From the NCBI RefSeq assembly GCF_000722695.1, contig NZ_JPFU01000005.1, forward strand, positions 1 through 64,000: a DNA stretch of 64,000 nt, in the 5' to 3' direction. The notes under the pieces are model-generated. The model made no database searches. It saw nothing but the letters and a program-made list of their open reading frames with translations, and was not told the DNA's origin. Source of the DNA: Streptococcus mitis (lineage in GTDB: Bacteria > Bacillota > Bacilli > Lactobacillales > Streptococcaceae). The position numbers and the translations under genes are program-made. Each line of letters starts with the position of its first letter. Within the stretch, counting starts at the first letter, position 1. Below, one piece after another: positions 9,109 to 17,526 of the stretch.

Positions 9109-10254
9109 ATGAACAATACTGAATTTTATGATCGTCTGGGGGTGTCAAAAAACGCTTCGGCAGACGAGATCAAAAAGGCTTATCGTAAGCTTTCGAAAAA
9201 ATACCACCCAGATATCAACAAGGAGCCTGGTGCTGAGGAAAAGTACAAGGAAGTTCAAGAAGCCTATGAGACTTTGAGTGACGACCAAAAACGTGCGGCC
9301 TATGACCAATATGGTGCGGCTGGAGCCAACGGTGGCTTTGGTGGCTTTGGTGGTGCTGGTGGTTTCGGCGGTTTCAACGGAGCAGGTGGCTTCGGTGGTT
9401 TTGAGGACATCTTTTCAAGTTTCTTCGGTGGAGGCGGTGCTTCGCGTAATCCAAATGCTCCTCGCCAAGGGGATGACCTCCAGTATCGTGTGAACTTGAC
9501 CTTTGAAGAAGCTATTTTTGGAGCTGAAAAAGAAGTTAAGTATCATCGAGAAGCTGGCTGTCGTACATGTAATGGCTCAGGTGCTAAGCCAGGAACAAGT
9601 CCAGTCACTTGTGGACGCTGTCATGGTGCTGGTGTCATTAATGTCGATACACAGACTCCGCTTGGTATGATGCGTCGCCAAGTAACCTGTGATGTCTGTC
9701 ATGGTCGCGGAAAAGAAATCAAAGATCCATGTACAACATGTCACGGAACAGGGCATGAAAAACAAGCTCATAGCGTACATGTGAAGATTCCTGCTGGTGT
9801 GGAAACCGGTCAACAAATTCGACTAGCAGGCCAAGGTGAAGCAGGCTTTAACGGTGGCCCTTACGGTGATTTGTATGTAGTAGTTTCTGTGGAAGCCAGC
9901 GACAAGTTTGAACGTGAAGGAACCACTATCTTCTACAATCTCAATCTCAACTTTGTCCAAGTGGCTCTTGGTGATACAGTTGATATCCCAACTGTTCATG
10001 GTGATGTTGAATTGGTTATCCCAGAGGGAACTCAGACTGGTAAGAAATTCCGTCTACGTGGTAAGGGGGCACCAAGCCTTCGTGGTGGTGCAGTTGGGGA
10101 TCAATATGTTACCGTTAATGTCGTAACACCGACAGGCTTGAACGACCGCCAAAAAGCAGCATTGAAAGAATTTGCAGCCGCAGGTGATTTGAAAGTCAAT
10201 CCAAAGAAAAAAGGCTTCTTTGACCATATAAAAGATGCCTTTGAAGGAGAATAA
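9109..10254 (+). CDS. dnaJ: Molecular chaperone DnaJ (Hsp40)
   Basis: It delivers substrates to DnaK and stimulates its ATPase. The 381-residue type I protein has a J domain with HPD at residues 33-35 and a G/F-rich linker (about 76-118). Four CxxCxGxG zinc motifs follow ([32 protein letters not shown]), then two C-terminal beta domains. The start [11 protein letters not shown] is the conserved streptococcal one, yet there is no recognisable Shine-Dalgarno in the 20 bases before it. A hairpin element fills the spacer. Confidence 0.97.
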   Translation: MNNTEFYDRLGVSKNASADEIKKAYRKLSKKYHPDINKEPGAEEKYKEVQEAYETLSDDQKRAAYDQYGAAGANGGFGGFGGAGGFGGFNGAGGFGGFEDIFSSFFGGGGASRNPNAPRQGDDLQYRVNLTFEEAIFGAEKEVKYHREAGCRTCNGSGAKPGTSPVTCGRCHGAGVINVDTQTPLGMMRRQVTCDVCHGRGKEIKDPCTTCHGTGHEKQAHSVHVKIPAGVETGQQIRLAGQGEAGFNGGPYGDLYVVVSVEASDKFEREGTTIFYNLNLNFVQVALGDTVDIPTVHGDVELVIPEGTQTGKKFRLRGKGAPSLRGGAVGDQYVTVNVVTPTGLNDRQKAALKEFAAAGDLKVNPKKKGFFDHIKDAFEGE

Positions 10255-10284
10255 AGTAAAAAGAGCCGAGTGGCTCTTTTACTT
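10254..10284. terminator. Bidirectional terminator between dnaJ and the converging gene
   Basis: AGTAAAAAGAGCC-GAGT-GGCTCTTTTACT forms a long stem with A-runs upstream and T-runs downstream. It serves dnaJ on + and the converging small gene on -, whose stop lies inside it. Confidence 0.85.
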
Positions 10285-10566
10285 ATCTTCGATTTCCTGT
10301 GTTTCTTTTATCACAGCTAGTCTAGTCTGGATATCCTTTTCCAAGACCTTAAACTTGTAAGTCAGGTCTTCTTGGTATTCCTTGATCAGTTCTTTTTGCT
10401 GGTCGATGATTTGCAGGCTGTTTTGGATAATATCCACATCGTCCTTGATAGCTTGAACGCGGTCAGTTGTATTTAAGACTTCATCTGTGATGGTTTGGCG
10501 ATTTTTTGTGAGCAGATAACTTCCAGCTGCAGCTCCTGCAAATAGCAGTAGGTTGGATAATTTCAT
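10279..10566 (-). CDS. Small membrane-anchored coiled-coil protein, function unknown
   Basis: The 95-residue protein starts with a short hydrophobic segment (LSNLLLFAGAAAGSYLL, residues 3-19), followed by a charged helical stretch likely to form a coiled coil (about 30-95). This resembles YtxH-like small stress or envelope proteins in layout only. It is 9 bases downstream of the HIT gene on the same strand, so the two are probably cotranscribed. No function can be assigned. Confidence 0.65.
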   Translation of the reverse strand: MKLSNLLLFAGAAAGSYLLTKNRQTITDEVLNTTDRVQAIKDDVDIIQNSLQIIDQQKELIKEYQEDLTYKFKVLEKDIQTRLAVIKETQEIEDK

Positions 10567-10575
10567 GGCAACTCC

Positions 10576-10986
10576 TTAGGCATTTTTGATGGTTTCAGCG
10601 ACTTGAGCGAGTTTGTCAAAGTCTGGTTCGTGGGCGATAAAATCAATCTTGAGGTCATCGTCAGCACTGTAGCGAGGCACGAGGTGAACGTGTGTATGAA
10701 AGACTGTTTGTCCTGCGATTTCTTCACAATTTGCAATGATATTCATGCCAGCAGCCTTGGTAGCTTTCATGACTTTTTGAGCAATTGTTGGCACTTGGGC
10801 AAAGAGTTGGCTGGCGCTAGTGGCGTCCATTTCCAAAAGATTGCGATAGTGCTCTTTTGGCACGACCAAGGTGTGTCCAGGTGTTACTTGAGAGATATCA
10901 AGAAAGGCAAGGACTTGCTCATCTTCATATACTTTTGAAGCAGGAATTTCCCCTGCAATGATTTTACAAAAAATGCAATCTGACAT
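10576..10986 (-). CDS. hit: HIT family nucleotide-binding protein
   Basis: The 136-residue protein begins CIFCKIIAGEIPASKVYED, typical of Hint-branch HIT proteins, and contains the catalytic histidine triad HTHVHLVPR near residue 98. Such proteins hydrolyse nucleoside phosphoramidates or related AMP conjugates. The physiological substrate is not established here. The first residues CxxC (with a later histidine) may bind zinc. It is divergent from the ecsA-like gene, and the 67-base spacer must hold both promoters. Confidence 0.92.
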   Translation of the reverse strand: MSDCIFCKIIAGEIPASKVYEDEQVLAFLDISQVTPGHTLVVPKEHYRNLLEMDATSASQLFAQVPTIAQKVMKATKAAGMNIIANCEEIAGQTVFHTHVHLVPRYSADDDLKIDFIAHEPDFDKLAQVAETIKNA

Positions 10987-11053
10987 AAAATCTACCTCTA
11001 CTGTATTGAATTTTGATATAATATAGCTACATTATACCAGATTTGGAGAAAAT

Positions 11054-11785
11054 ATGTTAGAAATTAAAAACCTGACAGGTGGTTATGTTCATGTCCCTGT
11101 CTTGAAAGATGTGTCCTTTACTGTTGAAAGTGGGCAGTTGGTCGGTTTGATTGGTCTCAATGGTGCTGGGAAGTCTACGACGATCAATGAAATTATCGGT
11201 CTGTTGACACCTTATAGCGGTTCTATCAATATCAATGGCCTGACACTGCAAGAAGATGCGACAAGTTACCGCAAGCAAATTGGCTACATTCCAGAAACGC
11301 CTAGCTTGTATGAGGAATTGACCCTCAGAGAGCATATCGAAACGGTTGCTATGGCTTATGGTATTGAGCAGAAAGTGGCTTTTGATCGAGTAGAACCTTT
11401 GTTAAAAATGTTCCGTCTGGACCAGAAATTAGACTGGTTCCCTGTTCATTTTTCAAAAGGGATGAAGCAGAAGGTCATGATTATCTGTGCTTTTGTGGTA
11501 GATCCGAGTCTTTTCATCGTGGATGAGCCTTTCCTTGGTCTCGATCCGCTGGCTATTGCAGACTTGATTCAGCTTTTGGAAGTGGAAAAGCAAAAGGGCA
11601 AGTCTATTCTCATGAGTACCCACGTGCTGGATTCGGCGGAGAAGATGTGTGATGCCTTTGTCATTCTTCACAAAGGGGAAGTGCGTGCTAAGGGAAATCT
11701 CCTGCAACTGCGCGAAGCCTTTGATATGCCTGAGGCTAGTTTGAATGATATTTACTTGGCTCTGACCAAAGAGGAGGAGCTATGA
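11054..11785 (+). CDS. ecsA: ABC transporter ATP-binding protein, EcsA-like
   Basis: The 243-residue ATPase has Walker A GLNGAGKST at residues 34-42, a signature region FSKGMKQKV (about 134) and Walker B LFIVDEPFLGLDP (about 153). The subgroup matches EcsA, which in Bacillus affects secretion, competence and intramembrane proteolysis. Its stop overlaps the permease gene by 4 bases. In pneumococcus this pair also lies next to blpT. The substrate is unknown. Confidence 0.9.
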   Translation: MLEIKNLTGGYVHVPVLKDVSFTVESGQLVGLIGLNGAGKSTTINEIIGLLTPYSGSININGLTLQEDATSYRKQIGYIPETPSLYEELTLREHIETVAMAYGIEQKVAFDRVEPLLKMFRLDQKLDWFPVHFSKGMKQKVMIICAFVVDPSLFIVDEPFLGLDPLAIADLIQLLEVEKQKGKSILMSTHVLDSAEKMCDAFVILHKGEVRAKGNLLQLREAFDMPEASLNDIYLALTKEEEL

Positions 11786-12831
11786 AAGACTTGTTTTTAA
11801 AGAGAAAGCAGGCTTTTCGTAAGGAGTGTCTTGGTTATTTGCGCTATGTTCTCAATGACCACTTTGTCTTGTTCCTGCTTGTCTTGCTGGGCTTTCTAGC
11901 CTACCAGTACAGTCAACTCTTACAAGATTTTCCTGAAAATCATTGGCCTATCCTTTTGTTTGTAGGAATTACGTCTGTTTTACTTTTGCTTTGGGGAGGA
12001 ATTGCCACCTATATGGAGTCTCCAGACAAGCTCTTTCTCTTAGTTGGAGAAGAGGAAGTCAAGTTCCATCTCAAGCGTCAAACTGGCATTTCCCTAGTCT
12101 TTTGGCTCTTTGTCCAGACCCTTTTCTTGCTGTTATTTGCTCCCTTATTTTTAGCAATGGGCTATGGTTTGCCTGTCTTCCTAATCTATGTGCTTTTGTT
12201 TGGGTTAGGTAAATATTTCCTCTTTCGTCAAAAGGCTAGTAAATTTTTCACTGAAACTGGACTGGACTGGGACTATGTCATTTCTCAAGAAAGCAAGCGT
12301 AAGCAAGTCTTGCTTCGTTTCTTTGCCCTCTTTACGCAGGTCAAGGGAATTTCAAACAGCGTCAAGCGTCGTGCCTATCTGGACTTTATCCTAAAGGCTG
12401 TTCAGAAGGTGCCTGGAAAGATTTGGCAAAATCTCTATCTGCGTTCTTATCTGCGAAATGGAGACCTCTTTGCCCTCAGTCTCCGTCTGCTCTTACTTTC
12501 CTTACTGGCGCAGGTCTTTATTGAGCAAGCTTGGATTGCGACAGCAGTGGTGGTTCTCTTTAACTACCTCTTGCTCTTCCAGTTACTGGCCCTCTATCAC
12601 GCCTTTGACTACCAGTATTTGACCCAACTCTTTCCACTGGACAAGGGGCAAAAGGAAAAAGGCATACAGGCTGTAGTCCGAGGATTGACCAGTTTTGTTT
12701 TACTTGTGGAATTAGTCGTCGGACTTGTGACCTTCCAAGAAAAACTAGCCCTTCTAGCCTTGCTGGGAGCTGGTTTGGTTTTACTAGTCTTGTACTTACC
12801 TTATCAGGTAAAACGTCAGATGCAGGACTAA
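11782..12831 (+). CDS. ecsB: ABC transporter permease, EcsB-like
   Basis: This 349-residue multi-spanning permease has about eight hydrophobic spans grouped at residues 28-75, 105-150, 228-275 and 300-340. It overlaps ecsA (ATGA) and has GGAGGAGC upstream, so the two form one transporter. It contains the KQTGISLVFWLF-type segment with intervening charged loops seen in EcsB proteins. A strong bidirectional terminator follows, separating it from the converging blpT. Confidence 0.88.
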   Translation: MKDLFLKRKQAFRKECLGYLRYVLNDHFVLFLLVLLGFLAYQYSQLLQDFPENHWPILLFVGITSVLLLLWGGIATYMESPDKLFLLVGEEEVKFHLKRQTGISLVFWLFVQTLFLLLFAPLFLAMGYGLPVFLIYVLLFGLGKYFLFRQKASKFFTETGLDWDYVISQESKRKQVLLRFFALFTQVKGISNSVKRRAYLDFILKAVQKVPGKIWQNLYLRSYLRNGDLFALSLRLLLLSLLAQVFIEQAWIATAVVVLFNYLLLFQLLALYHAFDYQYLTQLFPLDKGQKEKGIQAVVRGLTSFVLLVELVVGLVTFQEKLALLALLGAGLVLLVLYLPYQVKRQMQD

Positions 12832-12851
12832 CATTGCCTATATGACACTAA

Positions 12852-12887
12852 AAAAGAAGTTGAGTTCAGTTTGTATCAACTTCTTTT
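12852..12887. terminator. Bidirectional terminator between ecsB and blpT
   Basis: AAAAGAAGTTGA (12852-12863) pairs perfectly with TCAACTTCTTTT (12876-12887). The A-rich left and T-rich right flanks let it work for both converging genes. Confidence 0.9.
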
Positions 12888-12892
12888 ATTTT

Positions 12893-13222
12893 CTACAAGA
12901 TAATGGTTGGCCCGTAGAGACTCAACTTGGTCTTGACTTGGTCAAAGTGGAAGCGGTCATAGGCCCGCCAAGCGGCGCGAGTTGTAGCATCTGGATCAAG
13001 AGCGCTGAGTCCCATGAGAAGACTGGAAGTCTGGTAAAATTTTTCCAGTTCAATCAAGACTCGATTATCCACTGTCTCAGCCTTTGCTAGAAAGCCAAGA
13101 ATAGAGTTTAGCTGCTCCTGAAAGCGGACGTCGTCAGAGGTTGCCTGTTTGCATGCTTGGTAGGCTTTGTTTAAGTCAGTAATCAAAGTCTGAGCTCTTT
13201 TGATAGGGTCTGTATCTGTCAT
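12893..13222 (-). CDS. blpT: BlpT family protein of the bacteriocin locus
   Basis: The 109-residue soluble protein, predicted mostly helical, matches pneumococcal BlpT in character and position: the outermost gene of the blp regulon, divergent from blpR. The family function is unknown. AAAGGAGG lies before the ATG on the minus strand. The promoter region carries a BlpR-type direct repeat with the same geometry as the repeat before the bacteriocin operon, so it is probably induced by phosphorylated BlpR. Confidence 0.82.
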   Translation of the reverse strand: MTDTDPIKRAQTLITDLNKAYQACKQATSDDVRFQEQLNSILGFLAKAETVDNRVLIELEKFYQTSSLLMGLSALDPDATTRAAWRAYDRFHFDQVKTKLSLYGPTIIL

Positions 13223-13284
13223 GAGAATTCCTCCTTTAATCTGGGTGCTAGTCTTGTTTCTAGCAACTGTGTTTCGATACTGTC

Positions 13285-13351
13285 AGTCTATCACTTTTAT
13301 CTCCTTTTTCACCATCAAATCTTTAATTGTCCTTGAAATTTCCTGAATGGT
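13285..13351 (-). promoter_or_regulatory. BlpR box and promoter of blpT
   Basis: On the minus strand, ACCATTCAGG (13351-13342) and ACAATTAAAG (13330-13321) are separated by 11 bases. Exactly 30 bases later comes a -10-like TAGACT (13290-13285). ComE/BlpR-type response regulators bind such direct repeats and replace a -35 box. Confidence 0.8.
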
Positions 13352-13517
13352 ACTGTTAAGATTTTATGATAAAATAGTGGTAAGATTATCATGCTTATTT
13401 GAGGAACAAGCTACCCTTCAGGAGCGTTAAAAGCCTGTTTAGGATTTGGTGGGCTTGTATCAAAGTATTTTTGCTATTCTCTTTTTAGGAAGAAATTGAA
13501 ATATGGAGAGTAAAAAG

Positions 13518-14255
13518 ATGAGAATATTTGTTTTAGAAGATGATTTTTCCCAACAGACTAGGATTGAAACGACGATTGAGAAACTCTTGAAAGAACATCA
13601 TATCACTCCTAGCTCTTTTGAAGTCTTTGGGAAAGCAGACCAACTGCTGGCAGAGGTGCATGAGAAGGGTGCACATCAGCTATTCTTTTTGGACATTGAG
13701 ATTCGAAATGAAGAGATGAAGGGGCTGGAAGTGGCTAGAAAAATTCGGTATCGGGATCCTTATGCTCTCATCGTCTTTGTGACGACTCACTCGGAGTTTA
13801 TGCCCCTGTCCTTTCGTTACCAAGTGTCTGCTTTGGACTACATTGATAAGGCCCTTTCGACAGAGGAGTTTGAATCTCGGATCGAGACAGCCCTTCTCTA
13901 TGCCAATAGTCAAGACAGTAAAAGTCTGGCGGAAGATTGCTTTTACTTTAAATCAAAATTTGCCCAATTTCAGTATCCTTTTAAAGAGGTTTACTATCTC
14001 GAAACTTCGCCCAGAGCTCATCGTGTCATTCTCTATACCAAGACGGACAGGCTGGAATTTACAGCGAGTTTGGAGGAGGTTCTCAAGCAGGAGCCCCGTC
14101 TCTTGCAGTGCCATCGCTCTTTTCTCATCAATCCTGCCAATGTAGTTCGTTTGGATAAGAAAGAAAAACTGCTTTACTTTCCCAATGGTGGAAGCTGTCT
14201 GATCGCGCGTTATAAGGTCAGGGAAGTGTCTGAAGCCATCAATAAATTACACTGA
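13518..14255 (+). CDS. blpR: Response regulator BlpR (LytTR family)
   Basis: BlpR activates bacteriocin promoters after phosphorylation by BlpH. The 245-residue protein has a receiver domain (MRIFVLEDDFSQQTR, phospho-acceptor Asp near residue 57 in FFLDIE, lysine in YIDKAL) and a C-terminal LytTR DNA-binding domain (about 145-245, CHRSFLINPANVVRLDKKEK). I prefer ATG 13518 because GGAGAG lies 7 bases upstream; ATG 13503 overlaps that site and would add five residues. The truncated homologue blpS, usual just upstream, is not present. Confidence 0.93.
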   Translation: MRIFVLEDDFSQQTRIETTIEKLLKEHHITPSSFEVFGKADQLLAEVHEKGAHQLFFLDIEIRNEEMKGLEVARKIRYRDPYALIVFVTTHSEFMPLSFRYQVSALDYIDKALSTEEFESRIETALLYANSQDSKSLAEDCFYFKSKFAQFQYPFKEVYYLETSPRAHRVILYTKTDRLEFTASLEEVLKQEPRLLQCHRSFLINPANVVRLDKKEKLLYFPNGGSCLIARYKVREVSEAINKLH

Positions 14256-14268
14256 GCTAGGAGAGTTT

Positions 14269-15618
14269 ATGAACATTGCTTGGATATTGTTGTATTTTCT
14301 TGTTATTAATGGACTAGAAATTGTCATTTTCTTTAAGGTAGATGGAATTGGTCTCACTTTTGAGAGGATTTTTAAAGCTTTTCTTTTGAAATTTCTTCTA
14401 GGGGCCATTTTTGCGACTTTTCAATTTTTGGATGTAAGTGAATATTTGTCCTATTTTATAGAACCTTTGTTCGGTATATGTCTATCTTTCTTACTGTTAA
14501 GAGGGCTTCCTAAAAAACTCCTTTTCTTTTATGGTCTCTTTCCAATTGTATTGATGGATCTCTTTTACAGAAGTGTTTCCTATTTTGTGTTTCCGTTTTT
14601 GGGGCAAGGGATTGTAGATGGAGATGGAAATCCTCTCTTTTTGTTGATTATGCTATTCGTTTGCTTCATAGTATTAGTCTTTTTGAAGTGGTTGGACTAT
14701 GATTTTACTAGATTGAGAAAGGAGTTTCTCGATAAAGGTTTTCAACAGTCCCTGACTAAGATTAACTGGATAATGGGGGCTTACTTTCTAATCATGGAAA
14801 ATCTGTCTTACTTTGAATATGCATACGATATCCAATCAAAGACTGTTCGTCATCTCATCCTAGTGTTTTACCTACTCTTTTTTATGGGGATTATCAAGAA
14901 ATTGGATTCCTATTTGAAGGAAAAACTCCATGAGAGATTGGACCAAGAGCAGGCCTTGCGCTACAGAGATATGGAACGCTATAGTCGGCATATAGAGGAA
15001 CTTTACAAGGAAGTACGGAGTTTTCGCCATGACTACACCAACCTCTTGACCAGCTTACGTCTGGGCATTGAAGAGGAGGATATGGAGCAGATAAAAGAGG
15101 TCTACGACTCAGTCTTAAAGGATTCTAGTGAGAAATTACAGGACAACAAATATGACCTGGGCAGATTGGTGAATATTCGGGACCGTGCCCTCAAAAGTCT
15201 TCTAGCAGGGAAATTTCTAAAAGCCAGAGATAAGAAGATTATCTTTAATGTCGAAGTTCCTGAGGAGATTCAGGTAGAGGGGATGAGCCTGCTTGATTTT
15301 CTGACTATTGTGTCTATCCTTTGTGACAATGCTATTGAAGCCAGTGCAGAGGCCAGTCAACCTCATGTTTCAATCGCCTTTTTAAAAAATGGAGAACAAG
15401 AGACCTTTATCATTGAAAACTCTATCAAAGAAGAGAGCCTCGATATTTCTGAAATCTTCTCCTTTGGAGCAAGTTCTAAAGGGGAGGAGAGAGGAGTTGG
15501 TCTCTATACCGTTATGAAGATTGTCGAAAGTCATCCCAATACCAGTCTCAATACCACCTGTCAAAATCAAGTCTTTCGTCAGGTTTTAACGGTTCACTTG
15601 TTGCCGGTTGCTCATTAG
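14269..15618 (+). CDS. blpH: Histidine kinase BlpH (HPK10 family)
   Basis: The 449-residue sensor has about six N-terminal membrane spans (residues 3-215) that form the peptide-pheromone receptor. A coiled linker, the phospho-acceptor motif RSFRHDYTNLL (His near residue 251) and a HATPase domain (CDNAIEASAE near 351, ERGVGLYTVMKI near 405) follow. HPK10 kinases such as BlpH and ComD sense secreted double-glycine peptides. It lies 13 bases after blpR. The gene for its ligand, blpC, is not found nearby. Confidence 0.93.
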   Translation: MNIAWILLYFLVINGLEIVIFFKVDGIGLTFERIFKAFLLKFLLGAIFATFQFLDVSEYLSYFIEPLFGICLSFLLLRGLPKKLLFFYGLFPIVLMDLFYRSVSYFVFPFLGQGIVDGDGNPLFLLIMLFVCFIVLVFLKWLDYDFTRLRKEFLDKGFQQSLTKINWIMGAYFLIMENLSYFEYAYDIQSKTVRHLILVFYLLFFMGIIKKLDSYLKEKLHERLDQEQALRYRDMERYSRHIEELYKEVRSFRHDYTNLLTSLRLGIEEEDMEQIKEVYDSVLKDSSEKLQDNKYDLGRLVNIRDRALKSLLAGKFLKARDKKIIFNVEVPEEIQVEGMSLLDFLTIVSILCDNAIEASAEASQPHVSIAFLKNGEQETFIIENSIKEESLDISEIFSFGASSKGEERGVGLYTVMKIVESHPNTSLNTTCQNQVFRQVLTVHLLPVAH

Positions 15619-15706
15619 AAAATTTGTGAAAAAATTGGCAGAAGTTAACAGATAAAGTTTGTCTTTATCGAGCCAGACTTTTGCTATAGTATGTGAGGTA
15701 TATTAA

Positions 15707-16063
15707 ATGAATAAGAAATCCTTTTTTATCATCTGCTCTACGTTGATCATAGCATCAAATCTTCTCATGATTTCCGTGGTGAACAAGGGAGAAGAAACAG
15801 GGAGCAATCTGTTTGTGATTGCTATAGCCTGTGTTTTACTACCAGCATTTTTATATGCGGTTGAAAATCAACTGACTTCATTGGTAAGAGTAGAATCAAT
15901 ACTCCTGATTCAGTTGACAGTTATATCCCTACTCCGTCTTATCAACAGAATAGGGAGTACGCCTGAAATCCTAAACATTATCATTACCCTTATCGCTTTG
16001 GCAAGTGGGACAGCTGCTATTCTTGTTGCGATCATGAGAATATATGAGAACATACGGAAGTGA
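15707..16063 (+). CDS. Small four-span membrane protein, blp region
   Basis: The 118-residue protein is almost entirely hydrophobic, with four likely spans (residues 5-25, 34-50, 60-82 and 88-112). GAGG lies 9 bases before the ATG, and an extended -10 (TTGCTATAGT, 15681-15690) suggests its own promoter. Its place in a bacteriocin locus suggests an immunity or exporter-helper role, but no family is recognised. It is followed by a strong terminator. Confidence 0.65.
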   Translation: MNKKSFFIICSTLIIASNLLMISVVNKGEETGSNLFVIAIACVLLPAFLYAVENQLTSLVRVESILLIQLTVISLLRLINRIGSTPEILNIIITLIALASGTAAILVAIMRIYENIRK

Positions 16064-16113
16064 GGGTGAGTAGTTCTCTATTTTGTATTTTCACATTGTC
16101 AAGTTCCCCCAGT

Positions 16114-16142
16114 GCAAGCATGTTTTTCATGCTTGCTTTTTT
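16114..16142 (+). terminator. Rho-independent terminator
   Basis: GCAAGCATG-TTTTT-CATGCTTGC is a perfect 9-bp stem followed by T6. It isolates the next BlpR-controlled operon. Confidence 0.92.
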
Positions 16143-16151
16143 AAATTTTTT

Positions 16152-16218
16152 ACAATTCAAGATGTTTTGATGACCATTTATGATTTGAGTGATCCAAGGT
16201 CAAAACGAGTGCTATACT
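16152..16218 (+). promoter_or_regulatory. BlpR box and promoter of the bacteriocin operon
   Basis: ACAATTCAAG (16152-16161), 11 bases, ACCATTTATG (16173-16182), then 30 bases to a -10 box TATACT (16213-16218). Repeat spacing and distance to the -10 are identical to the blpT promoter on the other strand. Confidence 0.82.
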
Positions 16219-16264
16219 GGCAGTGTAAAGGTTTTTGCTCAACAAAGATTCAGGAGGAAATCTT

Positions 16265-16417
16265 ATGAATAAAAAAATACTTGTCATTTTCATCTTGTAT
16301 CTAATCATGTCTCCGCTTGGGGAGAGTAATTGGTATCATTTATTTTATACCATAGCCTATATGATTGCGGTTATAATCTATTTTGCTTTAACTAAAAAGA
16401 AAGGAGAAAAGAAATGA
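16265..16417 (+). CDS. 50-residue hydrophobic peptide, first gene of the bacteriocin operon
   Basis: An AGGAGG site lies 7 bases before ATG 16265. The peptide has two short hydrophobic segments (residues 4-16 and 25-42) and a lysine-rich end (KKKGEKK). It lacks a double-glycine leader, so it is unlikely to be an exported bacteriocin by the usual route. It overlaps the next gene by 4 bases. An immunity accessory is a reasonable but unproven guess. Confidence 0.6.
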   Translation: MNKKILVIFILYLIMSPLGESNWYHLFYTIAYMIAVIIYFALTKKKGEKK

Positions 16418-16818
16418 AAACTTTTCTTGCTAAAAAACGGAACATCTTTCTTGCAAGATTGTTCCTAGGTCAGTTGCCCTTACTTGTCTCTACTTATCTA
16501 TTTCTATCTCGTCAGTTTTTAAATTTTTCCTTGGTTTTCCAATTTCTTTTAGTGGTTATTAACTTGGCTTCGATTTTGGTTACGGTTTACCTCACTAGGG
16601 AGATGAGGATAAGAGAATTTGAAGATGATGATTTGGTTAGTCCTAGAACCAATCAACTCATGTATATAGGCTTGACAGGTTTTATGTCCATTATCTGTTT
16701 GTATAGAGGTATCACAGCAGGAGAATTCTACCAACAACTTATTGCTTATATAGGCGCGGTTCTCTGCTTGCTTATTATGCTTCTGCTCATTTGGGGTTTG
16801 AAGTATTATAAAAAGTAA
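16414..16818 (+). CDS. Putative bacteriocin immunity membrane protein, copy 1
   Basis: The 134-residue protein has four hydrophobic spans (about 13-30, 35-58, 82-98 and 108-130) with an acidic loop REFEDDDLVS near residue 69. A near-identical copy lies at 17527, after the bacteriocin. A small membrane protein flanking a double-glycine peptide inside a BlpR-controlled operon is typical of blp immunity genes. That assignment is contextual; I do not know a characterised homologue by sequence. Confidence 0.65.
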   Translation: MKTFLAKKRNIFLARLFLGQLPLLVSTYLFLSRQFLNFSLVFQFLLVVINLASILVTVYLTREMRIREFEDDDLVSPRTNQLMYIGLTGFMSIICLYRGITAGEFYQQLIAYIGAVLCLLIMLLLIWGLKYYKK

Positions 16819-16935
16819 GGGCTAATGAAGTTTTTGCAATTTAAGATTAGGATGAAAAAAATTAATAAACAGTAATACTAAACTTGTCAAAGTTGCAACA
16901 AAACAAAAATAAAAAACAAAAAAGTAGTATTTGTC

Positions 16936-17163
16936 ATGAATATAAAAATGATGGAACAATTTGAGATTATGGATACTGATATGCTTGCTTGCGCTGAAGG
17001 TGGTTTTGGAGGTTGGGGATATATGCTTTCTGCTTTATTGGGAGGGCTAGCACTTTCTCCAACTTTGAATCAATTAAATGGTAAGTGGCCTATTATACAT
17101 CTTTCAAAACCATGTAGTCCTTATGGTATAGGAGGAACTCCAAGCTCATGTAATGGTATTTAA
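16936..17163 (+). CDS. Double-glycine class II bacteriocin precursor (Blp type)
   Basis: The 75-residue precursor has the blp-type leader MNIKMMEQFEIMDTDMLACAEGG, cleaved after the GG at residues 22-23. The mature peptide is glycine-rich (FGGWGYMLSALLGGLALSP) and ends with a Cys pair around SPYGIGGTPSS, possibly a disulfide. Leader processing needs a BlpA- or ComA-type peptidase transporter, and no transporter gene is seen in this locus. The start has no strong ribosome site. It resembles BlpI/K-type pore-forming peptides; the subtype is not assigned. Confidence 0.8.
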   Translation: MNIKMMEQFEIMDTDMLACAEGGFGGWGYMLSALLGGLALSPTLNQLNGKWPIIHLSKPCSPYGIGGTPSSCNGI

Positions 17164-17177
17164 AAAGGATTGAAGCT

Positions 17178-17498
17178 ATGAAGGCAAAATATGGGAATCA
17201 AATTGTTGATGTTTGGGAAATTGGTCAAGCAACTCCTAAACCAAGTTGGGTAGAGGAAGCTTTTCAAAAAAATTATATGGTTTGGTTGGATAATCATGTG
17301 CGCATTCTAATGGCAGGTCTTAACACTTCTCTTGCAGCTAATATCAAGTTTGGTCTAGTTGGAACAGTTGGAGGAGGATTCGCTGGTTATGGGATGTATG
17401 TTCTTGGTTATCCAGGTGATTATATAGATATCACCAATCATAGAGTTGTTTCTGCTAAAACATTTCATAAAAGTTATCAAATTTTAGAAAATGATTAG
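17178..17498 (+). CDS. Unknown 106-residue protein following the bacteriocin gene
   Basis: It begins 14 bases after the bacteriocin stop, with AAAGGATTGAAGC upstream, so it is probably cotranslated. A glycine-rich hydrophobic stretch lies in the middle (LAANIKFGLVGTVGGGFAGY, about residues 51-70), framed by soluble segments (DVWEIGQATPKPSWVEEAF and PGDYIDITNHRVV). It has no GG leader. Candidates are a dedicated immunity protein or a partner of the toxin peptide. I do not recognise a family. Confidence 0.6.
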   Translation: MKAKYGNQIVDVWEIGQATPKPSWVEEAFQKNYMVWLDNHVRILMAGLNTSLAANIKFGLVGTVGGGFAGYGMYVLGYPGDYIDITNHRVVSAKTFHKSYQILEND

Positions 17499-17526
17499 AT
17501 GTCATTTAATTGTAATGGAGAAAGCA

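Noticed and set aside
12842..13090. An 82-codon + strand ORF opposite blpT
   Set aside because: It lies over the terminator and antisense to blpT, has no ribosome site and shows no protein-like pattern.
15619..16264. blpC-like pheromone precursor in the gap after blpH
   Set aside because: No short ORF with a double-glycine leader was found on either strand.
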